Positions 57,401-64,000 of a DNA stretch of 64,000 bases are shown here, in pieces (positions within the stretch are counted from its first letter, which is position 1; every line of letters begins with the position of its first letter). The position numbers and the translations under genes are program-made. The stretch lies in NCBI GenBank assembly GCA_030672305.1, contig DAOVGR010000080.1, forward strand, positions 1-64,000, written 5' to 3'. This DNA is from Thermoplasmatales archaeon. GTDB lineage: Archaea > Thermoplasmatota > E2 > DHVEG-1. The notes under the pieces were generated by a model that had not been told where the DNA came from, searched no databases, and was given only the letters and a program-made list of their open reading frames with translations.

Positions 57401-60400
57401 TTAATGAAAGTCTTAATACTCCCCCAGATATAGCTCTCATAAACCCGCAACCCAATGGAACAATAGATGTAAGTCCGCTTCCGATATGCAAGGTTTGGGC
57501 AAATGATAGTGATGGTGATACATTAACAGTTTATTGGTATGAGAATACTACTGGAAGCTGGTTTTTAAGAAATACAAACAATAGTATTAGTGCAAATTCT
57601 GTTGTTAGCTATAAATTTATGGAATTTAGCAATTATTCTACTACATATTGGTGGAAGGTCGCAATAAATGACAGCGTTGACAATACCACTGCATATTTTT
57701 ATTTTACAACCGAGCCTATCAGTACCTCAGTTGATTTCATCACCCCGTATAATATAACGACATCACCATTAACTATAACTGCTACCGGTGATTCTGTATT
57801 AGATAACGTTACATTGTATTACCGATGGAGTCAAGACAATATTACTTGGGAGATGGGCTCAGGAAACATAAATTGGTCGTCCGAACTATTAACCAATCCT
57901 GGATTCGAAACTGGAGATACAACAGGTTGGACAAATGGTGGCGGAGGTACAATGACAGTCGGTACAGATTGTCCCTGGGGCACAGAATCTCCTTATGAAG
58001 GTACATATTATTCATATTGGTTGCTTGCAGGTGAGAATGTAAATGCTTATGCTTATCAGAATGTGAGCCTGGATAGTTATGCTAGTTATATTGATGCAGG
58101 TGAGGCAAAAATAAATGTGACAGGTTGGCTTGTTTCTGATGAATATAATGTACCTGTATATGATGAGTTCTATATGAATGTCAGATTTTATAATGCTTCA
58201 AATGAGAATATGAGTGGTTGTTGGTATGAGTCGGGTGGAACTAATCCTATATCTCAGGGGAGTGGAAATAATGTTGATGATTGGGCTATATATGGCATCA
58301 CAAACTATACTATTCCTACAGAAACAAGAAAAGTACAGGTTAGTTACTTTACATGGGAATATACTCCCCCCTCAACCTGGTACGATGCAGGTTCAGCAGA
58401 CAACTTTTCAATAAAAGTTGGAATTGAAGATTATAATTGGACTGAGTTTGGAACAGATTCGAATTACCCTTGGAGCTGGGATTTTAACTTCCCAAACGGT
58501 ACTGGTTATTATGAATTCTATATTACAGGAAATAAATCAGGGTCACCTAACGAAACAACTCCAGATAATGCTGATGCTATCTGTAAATTCAACAGGCAAC
58601 CAACAATTACCAATGAAGGTCCAAACAATGGAAGCACTGATATATCGCTTACCCCGCAGATGAATATAACAGTAAATGATCCTGATGAAGATACTATGAC
58701 TATTACCTGGTACAGCAACAGTAGTGGTACTTGGCAGGTTTTCGGAACAAATTCCAGCGTCGTCAACGGAACTTATCACCAGATAAACACAAACTTTAGC
58801 TCGACTGGAAAAACCTACTGGTGGTATGTAACCGTTAATGATGGATTAGATACTAATACCAGTGCAACCTTCTATTTCACTACAACAGAAGCTGCACCAC
58901 CACAAGTAACCACCAATTCATCGACTGGTGTCGAAGAAACTAACGCGACATTATGGGGATACCTCTACGACGATGGAGGAGAATCGTGTACTGTCCGATT
59001 CGAATATGGAACAACAACTAGCTATGGAACAAATACGACGAATCAGACAAAAAATACAAATGATGAATTCTCTGCTGGTATAAGTAGTCTTACGCCAGGA
59101 CAACTCTATCACTACCGAGCATTTGCAAACAACACCTATGGCTCAGATATAGGTAGTGACTTAACATTTCTAACAAAACCACAACCTCCAACAAGCCTAA
59201 CTGCACAAGCAAACAATAGCGCAACTATCTTTCTCACATGGATCATAGGAACAGGAGCAAACAACACCTACATAGAACGAAACACATCCAGTAGTTGGTC
59301 ACGAGGAGAAGGGACAGAAATCTTTAATGGTACAGCTGCACTTTATGAAGATTCTGGACTTACACAGGGGACTACTTACTACTATCAAGCATGGAGTTAT
59401 TCTACCTGGACAGATGGCTTAACACTTTTCCAATGGTCAGACAACAATGCAAGTGATAGCAACACAACAAATTATAGACCAACAAGCACTCCTATCAACC
59501 CTGCAAATGCATCAACAGATGTGAGTCTGCAGCCTACTTGTCAAATATGGGCAAATGATACAGATGGAGATACACTAACTGTTTATTGGTATGAAAACTC
59601 AACATCATCATGGATACTCAGACAAACCAATACCAGCGTATCAGCAAACTCAACCGTGAATTGGACGTTTACACAGGCGAGTGCATATGGTATTACTTAT
59701 TGGTGGAAGCTCGCAGTAAATGATACAGTAGACAACATCTCTTCTGTGTATCATTTTACAACAGAATCAATAAATACATCCGTTGATCCAATTAGCCCAT
59801 ATTTAATATCAACATCCCCACTTACCATAAATGTCACTGGTGATTCAGGCTTAGATAAAGTTACGCTATGGTATCGCTATTCACCTAATAACTTCTCATG
59901 GTGGAATACAAATTGGTCTAGTAGAAAGCCAATCAATCTAAATGTTTCATCTGGAACTACGCCAGAAAACTACACGGTTTTATTAAATATCTCTTATGAT
60001 ACAATTATGCAATCTGATTTCAATGATCTCCGATTTATTAGATATAGTGACAATATAACCGAACTTGACTTTTGGATTGAAGATAAAAGCAATGGAAACT
60101 GGGCATCAGTATGGATAGAAATAAGAAATAATATTACCACAACAAATCAAACCCATACATGGATGTATTATGGAAATCCTTCAGCGGGATCAAATTCAAA
60201 TGGAACAGCGACCTTTGAGTTCTTTGATGATTTCCCGGGAACGAGTTTAGACACGAGTACATGGTCAGCAACTGGTAGTTATTCAGTTAATGATGGTATT
60301 ACTATTACTACTGGAAGCATATATACAGATTCTACAGTGGCGTCTTCTCCTCAAAATTTAACATTTGAAATGAAGGCTTATTATTCGGGCTCAGATGCAA

Positions 60401-61395
60401 GTTATTCGGGTCTTGAGATTGCGGATGCGCAATCCACATCTGGAGGAAATGGCGGAGCAAATGCATTGGCCTATCATATGACAGATAGTGGCGGCCAAGA
60501 TATAACTTTGTGGGGAGCTGATGGAACTGTATCTTCTTATAACATAGTTAGCGGTGGGTCGTTAACTCCTAACCCAACATTAAATACTGATTATATCTTT
60601 GGTTACTCATTTTATGACAGTTCTCAGATAAGCTACTTCTACCAAAACCTCGAATATAGTGATATTGATAGGGCAACTTACAGCGGAACTTGGAGTGATC
60701 CGTTTTATCTATGGTTAGGCTATTTCACTGGAAGCTCTGCTGGGGGAACAAACATTGATGATATAACTGTATCATGGGTTCGAATCCGTAAATATACCTC
60801 TTCAGAGCCAACATATTATATCGGCGAAGAAGCCTGGATGGAATGGAGTGATATAAATAATCCTGATACAAGTAGCCCATGGAGCTGGAGTTTTAACTTC
60901 CCCAATGGAACTGGGTATTATGAGTTTTATAGTATTGGTAATAAATCTGGTTCAGTTAATGAAACACCTCCATCTTTTGTTGATGCAATATGTCAATATG
61001 CTACTACAACTATTAATGTTACACCATCACAATGGGATGTAGGTACTACGACAATTGGTAATTATAATTACTCAACATCAAATAATTATTTCAACCTAAC
61101 AAATAATGGAACTGTTATTCTAAATATAGAAATCAAGGCAAGCAATGCTACCAATGAGACAACTGGAGCCTATTGGAATCTCAGCGATACACCAGGTTTT
61201 AATAACTATAGTTTACAATATAATAAGAGTGGTGATGTAAGCTGGACTAATATAAACCTTACATACGATTCTTTTGTCAATAGCCTAGGTATTGGTTTAT
61301 GGGATACATTTGATTTGAACATATTCATGGCTACTACGTCCACCAAAAGCGATCCAATGACCTTAACAGTTACATTCAAATCAGTAGTAGTATAA
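54499..61395 (+). CDS. Giant modular surface protein (DUF2341, LamG, repeated beta modules)
   Basis: A 2298-aa protein. A basic cytoplasmic head of about 70 residues leads to one TM helix (about 74-96), with the rest outside. In order: Ig-like region; a conserved block (VPGTSFYVERT-like to WFKAPSWEDI, about 390-525); a DUF2341 domain (about 532-640, TWWNSNWGKRK); a LamG/concanavalin-like domain (about 690-855); repeated modules of the ISPYNVTYSPYIITATG type (near 872, 1078 and 1761) and of the DVSxxPxxxxWANDxDGDTL type (near 990, 1385 and 1675), fibronectin-like segments (about 1470-1600), a second DUF2341 domain (about 1799-1900) and a Ser/Thr/Asn-rich end. Many N-x-S/T sequons suggest heavy N-glycosylation. 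The start is TTG 54499 (GTG 54526 is an alternative). It probably binds carbohydrate or mediates adhesion. Confidence 0.8.
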   Translation: MFSNVITKVKRKQKKEKISNFSDNNLEKKKNNTIENIDDFVDNLISQINSNSSVKYARFITFLRIRHKLSTKKLLSITISVLLLFAVIASASSLIDSSSSPVDMVGIAAEDTLLFQNNQTENLLYNDNSTFRDNESLVNNESSEPNSNDTLLMDVDINASLNKTVFYVGLNLTLNCDKSIYNINETVVTEGTVSYNNSMINTYVNILRTSPSYNLSENLTILDGRFIYEFVPIESGSYIIQASISYLNESVEEGLVFDVLDEPVENISKNVSYLSVWDDSDYQIVFVGEQVTFFANYSGFNGSILNASCLISFNVGGWSSPVEMSYVNGFYIIHRSFSVAGSYQFRVSCSADGFETKSVIDSFVVSEAVTDVTEVSIVYPKSDENVHVLPGTSFYVERTINGPRGINAVFAPLFSDGLTVEKFEIIKHNTSNGRILEIVRDVTPQAFIASKGLSIVERRIDNLRENLPANVKQLNRVSYSESFNLDGPVTIRVWFKAPSWEDIISGSKPSSGKISYLTFANDESDGFDFESSTWWNSNWGKRKLITINSSQVAADLTNFPILVNITDTDLRDYAQNDGDDVAFVLYSDNTTKLNHEIELYNGSTGELFTWINVTSLSSSSDTKIWMYYNNSGSSNQQNPTGVWDSNYTGVWHLNDLVTDEVTSGTHVDSTVNGNNGSQNNNDDVLGLIGGAQDFDGDDYINIASTSSLQFTTGITLSGWIRLRTFGAGSDVDPILRKGEANPNNYQLMIDDNLPQFFLNGGDGDAIIGTTALIANTWYYIVGTWESGGSRIVYRNGVQDGTGTFTGPIPTDTRDLYIGGRAGTDSINGYLDEVRASNIVRNASWISTTYNTVTNTSTFISVGSEEYNTNTSVNTISPYNVTYSPYIITATGANGLDNVTLYYRYSIDNSSWGSNVSWNNNSNPDTESPWQWSFNFSNGTGYYEFYSIGNKSGFSDESAPSSADAICYFNESLNTPPDIALINPQPNGTIDVSPLPICKVWANDSDGDTLTVYWYENTTGSWFLRNTNNSISANSVVSYKFMEFSNYSTTYWWKVAINDSVDNTTAYFYFTTEPISTSVDFITPYNITTSPLTITATGDSVLDNVTLYYRWSQDNITWEMGSGNINWSSELLTNPGFETGDTTGWTNGGGGTMTVGTDCPWGTESPYEGTYYSYWLLAGENVNAYAYQNVSLDSYASYIDAGEAKINVTGWLVSDEYNVPVYDEFYMNVRFYNASNENMSGCWYESGGTNPISQGSGNNVDDWAIYGITNYTIPTETRKVQVSYFTWEYTPPSTWYDAGSADNFSIKVGIEDYNWTEFGTDSNYPWSWDFNFPNGTGYYEFYITGNKSGSPNETTPDNADAICKFNRQPTITNEGPNNGSTDISLTPQMNITVNDPDEDTMTITWYSNSSGTWQVFGTNSSVVNGTYHQINTNFSSTGKTYWWYVTVNDGLDTNTSATFYFTTTEAAPPQVTTNSSTGVEETNATLWGYLYDDGGESCTVRFEYGTTTSYGTNTTNQTKNTNDEFSAGISSLTPGQLYHYRAFANNTYGSDIGSDLTFLTKPQPPTSLTAQANNSATIFLTWIIGTGANNTYIERNTSSSWSRGEGTEIFNGTAALYEDSGLTQGTTYYYQAWSYSTWTDGLTLFQWSDNNASDSNTTNYRPTSTPINPANASTDVSLQPTCQIWANDTDGDTLTVYWYENSTSSWILRQTNTSVSANSTVNWTFTQASAYGITYWWKLAVNDTVDNISSVYHFTTESINTSVDPISPYLISTSPLTINVTGDSGLDKVTLWYRYSPNNFSWWNTNWSSRKPINLNVSSGTTPENYTVLLNISYDTIMQSDFNDLRFIRYSDNITELDFWIEDKSNGNWASVWIEIRNNITTTNQTHTWMYYGNPSAGSNSNGTATFEFFDDFPGTSLDTSTWSATGSYSVNDGITITTGSIYTDSTVASSPQNLTFEMKAYYSGSDASYSGLEIADAQSTSGGNGGANALAYHMTDSGGQDITLWGADGTVSSYNIVSGGSLTPNPTLNTDYIFGYSFYDSSQISYFYQNLEYSDIDRATYSGTWSDPFYLWLGYFTGSSAGGTNIDDITVSWVRIRKYTSSEPTYYIGEEAWMEWSDINNPDTSSPWSWSFNFPNGTGYYEFYSIGNKSGSVNETPPSFVDAICQYATTTINVTPSQWDVGTTTIGNYNYSTSNNYFNLTNNGTVILNIEIKASNATNETTGAYWNLSDTPGFNNYSLQYNKSGDVSWTNINLTYDSFVNSLGIGLWDTFDLNIFMATTSTKSDPMTLTVTFKSVVV

Positions 61396-61483
61396 TATCT
61401 TTTAATTTTATTAACTTAATTTTTTCATTATTGTAATTAAGATTTTCTGGACTATGATTTTAATTAAACTATTTTCAAATAAA

Positions 61484-61688
61484 GTCAAATATACAGCTGA
61501 TTTATATGATTAGTAATATAAACATTTATAAATTACTTTTATTATGTCATATTGAGCTAGAGAGGTAAATTTTCTCGAGAGGATAATTAAGAATTTATCG
61601 TTCTACATCAAGTCGTCAAATATACAGCTGATTTATATGATATGTTATATAAACATTTATAAACTAATTTTTATTTCAAAACATTGAG
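61484..61688 (+). repeat. Duplicated promoter region (131-base offset)
   Basis: Two copies of a roughly 73-base unit occur at 61484-61556 and 61615-61688. The first 27 bases (GTCAAATATACAGC onward) are identical, as is TATAAACATTTATAAA (61517-61532 and 61648-61663), a TATA box. Both end in ATTGAG. The second copy places transcription at the start of the zinc-ribbon gene; the first is followed by a short non-coding stretch containing GAGAGG repeats. Upstream (61396-61483) the sequence is T-rich, consistent with the terminator of the giant gene. Confidence 0.75.
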
Positions 61689-61692
61689 AGGG

Positions 61693-62325
61693 ATGGTTAA
61701 CTCACGACGAGGGGTAGATATCAAATTATTGCATTTTTGCCCACATTGTCATAGCAGTAAAATTGTCAAAAATGGGTACCATCATCATGGTAAATTACAA
61801 TTTTTTTGTAATTCCTGTCGTAAATATTTTTATGAAGATTCCGCAAAAGGTTATCCACCTACTTCTATCCCATTTCCTGTCATTACTTATGTTTTGTATT
61901 TCCGCAGGAGAGTTCCTGAGTTTTCTAATATGAGAAAGTACAGGAAGTTTGTCAACTATTGGTTACAATATCTTAAGGTTAGTGACCAAGAAGTTTCTAG
62001 GCAAACTATTCATCATTGGATTAAGAATTATGATAAATTTCTTGATAAGGTTATTAGTTTTTCTGAGTCTCGTGATTTTGTTAGGCAGCGGGTTTCTGAG
62101 GTTCTTCCTGTTCCCATTCGTAAACCCATTCCTTATAGAAGAACCTTGAAAGTTTTGGAAAAGAAATTTGGTAAGGCATACTGTATTGGTTTGGTTCGTC
62201 ACAATCCTGTTTTTTTCCAGGATTTAGTGGACATCGTTAGTAAGCATGGTGTGTTTATTTGGGAGTTTCTTGAGAATGAATTTGGAGGTGGCAGCGTAAG
62301 CTATCGACCCTTACCTGTAGGCTAG
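61693..62325 (+). CDS. Transposase-derived zinc-ribbon DNA-binding protein
   Basis: A 210-aa protein with an InsA/IS1-type zinc ribbon (FCPHCHSSKIVKNGYHHHGKLQFFCNSCRKYF, four Cys in two CxxC pairs) followed by a helix-turn-helix-like region (VSDQEVSRQTIHHWIKNY). The DDE catalytic residues of a transposase are not visible, and there are no flanking terminal repeats or target duplications, so it is probably a domesticated regulator. The ATG at 61693 is preferred over a TTG at 61684; it lies about 30 bases after the TATA and would be nearly leaderless. It separates two paralogous giant surface-protein genes, 21 bases before the second. Confidence 0.6.
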   Translation: MVNSRRGVDIKLLHFCPHCHSSKIVKNGYHHHGKLQFFCNSCRKYFYEDSAKGYPPTSIPFPVITYVLYFRRRVPEFSNMRKYRKFVNYWLQYLKVSDQEVSRQTIHHWIKNYDKFLDKVISFSESRDFVRQRVSEVLPVPIRKPIPYRRTLKVLEKKFGKAYCIGLVRHNPVFFQDLVDIVSKHGVFIWEFLENEFGGGSVSYRPLPVG

Positions 62326-62346
62326 TAGAGCAGAAAGTGATATGAA

Positions 62347-64000
62347 ATGTTAGAGGAAGATTGGATTCAGAAATCATCCTGGATTCCCGGTGAGACTGAT
62401 AGCGATAGCTATAAGTCTCGTAGTTTTGAGAAGTCTTCCTCCAATATTGATTATCTTGTTGATCGTGTTCTCGCTAAACATTACGGAAGAAAAATCTTTA
62501 ATGGCACTAAGAGACGGCTCCCTTGGAAGCAGGTTTTAGGTGTTGTTTTAGCTTTGATCATTGTTTTAGCTGCCGTTCCTTATGTGTTGTCTCCGTTGTA
62601 TGGTGATTTTGGTTCTGATGTTTCTATTAGTTTGGATCCAGCTGATGTACATTTGAATGAGACTTTGTTTGTGAACATGAGTATTCCTTTAAGTTATAAT
62701 ATTACAACTGTAGTTGCTGATATGGCTGGTGTTGATAATGTTAGTTTAGAGCTAGTTGATAATAGTACTGGTTTGCATTTGTGGGGTGGTATTTGGTTAG
62801 TGGATGATATTGTTCCTGGTGAGCATGTTATAACTATTAGTGCATGGGATGATGTTAATGGTTCTTATTTTGCAGGTACCAGAATGAGTATTCTTCCTGA
62901 TGAAGAACCGGTTGATAATGAGACTTCTGATCCTATTGGAAATGATACAATAACCCCAGATGAAGATGATAATAGGACAGAAAATGATACAATTGTTCCA
63001 GTTGTTTTAAATCTTACATTAGGAGCTGATAAGAATTCTTATTTTGTAAATGAAACCATTTCCATCTTTGGCGTAGTTGCTTATAATGACTCGTTGATAG
63101 ATACATCTGTTGATCTTTTTATATTTGGTCCTGGTTTGAATTCTTCTGAGAATCTTAATGTGTCATTTGGTATGTTTAATTATGAGTTTATTCCTGTTGT
63201 AGCTGGGGAATATTTTGTTTTGACGAATGTATCTTATGAAAATGAATATATCTTGGAGCATCTAACGTTATATGTTATTGCTAAATCTGGTGAGAACGTT
63301 TCTAAGGATGTTTCTGAGGTTTCTATAATTGACCCGAAGGAAAAGGAGGAGGTTTATGTTGTTCCTGGTACTACTTTCTTTGTTGAGAGAACCATTATTA
63401 GTTTGAATAGTTCCAGTGCTATTTTTGCTCCAATGTTTTCTAGTGGTTTATCTATTGAGAGATTTGAAATTATTGGTGATAATAGACCTTCTGGTCGTTC
63501 AGTGAGTTTATTCGATGAAGAAAATCCAAAAGTGTTTGCTGCTGGAAGAGGTGAATCCATAATTGAGAGGCGCATTGATATTTTACGTAATAGATTACCA
63601 TTGGGCGTTAGAAGTTTGGATAGTATTTCTTATTCCAGATCTGTTAGATTAGATGGTCCCATAACTGTTCGTATTTGGTTTAAGGCCCCAAGTTGGGAGG
63701 ATATAAAATCAGGTCAATCACCTTCCTCTGGTAAAATAAGTTATTTGTTATTATCAGCTGATGGTAATGATTTTGATTTTGAAGGTAGTACTTGGTGGAA
63801 TTCCAGCTGGGGATATCGAAAACTCATAACAGTTGACTCCAACCAAGTTGAAGCAGATCTAACAAACTTTCCAATACTTGTTTACAACTCATCAGACAGT
63901 CATCTAGCAAACTATGCCCAAGACGACGGAGGTGACATCGCATTTATACAATACTCAGATAATACAACACAATTCAATCATGAAATCGCACTATACAACA
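62347..64000 (+). CDS. Second giant surface protein, paralogue, cut by window end
   Basis: The first 551 codons of a protein related to the 2298-aa one. It begins with a short cytoplasmic head (LEEDWIQKSSWIPGETDSDS), a TM helix (about residues 65-90), an Asn/Asp-rich Ig-like region and the same conserved block (VPGTTFFVERT, IRRIDILRNRLP-like, WFKAPSWEDIKSGQ). The DUF2341 domain then starts (TWWNSSWGYRKLITV) and continues to the window edge. The block and DUF2341 start are clearly homologous to residues about 390-640 of the first protein, while the head and TM sequence differ. An upstream ATG at 62342 is followed by a stop at once and was rejected. Confidence 0.85.
   Translation, partial: MLEEDWIQKSSWIPGETDSDSYKSRSFEKSSSNIDYLVDRVLAKHYGRKIFNGTKRRLPWKQVLGVVLALIIVLAAVPYVLSPLYGDFGSDVSISLDPADVHLNETLFVNMSIPLSYNITTVVADMAGVDNVSLELVDNSTGLHLWGGIWLVDDIVPGEHVITISAWDDVNGSYFAGTRMSILPDEEPVDNETSDPIGNDTITPDEDDNRTENDTIVPVVLNLTLGADKNSYFVNETISIFGVVAYNDSLIDTSVDLFIFGPGLNSSENLNVSFGMFNYEFIPVVAGEYFVLTNVSYENEYILEHLTLYVIAKSGENVSKDVSEVSIIDPKEKEEVYVVPGTTFFVERTIISLNSSSAIFAPMFSSGLSIERFEIIGDNRPSGRSVSLFDEENPKVFAAGRGESIIERRIDILRNRLPLGVRSLDSISYSRSVRLDGPITVRIWFKAPSWEDIKSGQSPSSGKISYLLLSADGNDFDFEGSTWWNSSWGYRKLITVDSNQVEADLTNFPILVYNSSDSHLANYAQDDGGDIAFIQYSDNTTQFNHEIALYN

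Noticed and set aside
61684-62325. Complete insertion sequence around the zinc-ribbon gene
   Set aside because: No terminal inverted repeats, target duplication or DDE residues are visible; the repeats found are direct promoter copies on one side only.

Overview
The window is about 64 kb of AT-rich, gene-dense archaeal chromosome. The archaeal assignment rests on eS1 (S3Ae) and eS17 ribosomal proteins, prefoldin beta, archaeal riboflavin synthase and FAD synthetase (RibC/RibL), archaeal-type tRNA m1A methyltransferase, the RaSEA archaeosine enzyme, Mre11-Rad50, the OapABC set, PurS/PurL, an archaeosortase-type C-terminal signal and TATA-type promoters. Bacterial-type DNA gyrase, a C25 (gingipain-like) protease, a C69/C45-type hydrolase and giant DUF2341/LamG surface proteins together suggest an uncultured, protein-degrading Thermoplasmatota-like euryarchaeon. 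That placement is inference. The serine-tRNA synthetase is the rare methanogen type, but no methanogenesis gene is seen here.

Layout: (1) 0-6.5 kb: a possible structured RNA at the left edge, a UbiA prenyltransferase, small zinc ribbon, rare-type SerRS, a PGF-CTERM-like surface protein, RaSEA and TrmI. (2) 6.5-16 kb, mostly minus strand: dCTP deaminase, two cyclophilins (one an anchored cell-surface version), a secreted metalloprotease, an Nre DNA-repair protein with a radical-SAM neighbour, and a large surface/membrane protein. (3) 16-20 kb: homocitrate synthase plus a LysW carrier (lysine via alpha-aminoadipate), divergent from an ACT-domain gene whose promoter carries a perfect 18-bp palindrome; then a beta-helix secreted protein, an AbrB-ACT regulator and a decayed gene. 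(4) 20-34 kb: eS1 with a long lysine-rich tail, an Ntn-hydrolase-like surface protein, a CoA-disulfide-reductase-like flavoenzyme, mre11-rad50, a coiled-coil protein, oapABC, and an eS17-ribB-ribL-ribC-ribH operon in which eS17 appears to start at CTG. (5) 34-44 kb: cis-prenyltransferase, prefoldin, C25 protease, and gyrB-gyrA, with an HNH-type intein in GyrB and a one-base frameshift in GyrA. (6) 44-54.4 kb: a Vps62-like membrane protein, EndoQ, a GAF/fRMsr protein, a well-formed C/D box sRNA, a beta-propeller lipoprotein, an actin-like ATPase with a membrane neighbour, and purS-purL. (7) 54.4-64 kb: two paralogous giant surface proteins (the second runs off the window) separated by a transposase-derived zinc-ribbon gene with a duplicated promoter.

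Functionally the region mixes housekeeping (translation, RNA modification, topology, repair, flavin and purine synthesis) with extracellular protein handling: several secreted proteases, a surface foldase and large glycosylation-prone surface proteins. Genes not found by simple ATG/GTG/TTG ORF calling or by length cut-offs (lysW, eS17, two zinc ribbons, the C/D RNA and the partial surface protein at the right edge) were read directly from the sequence.
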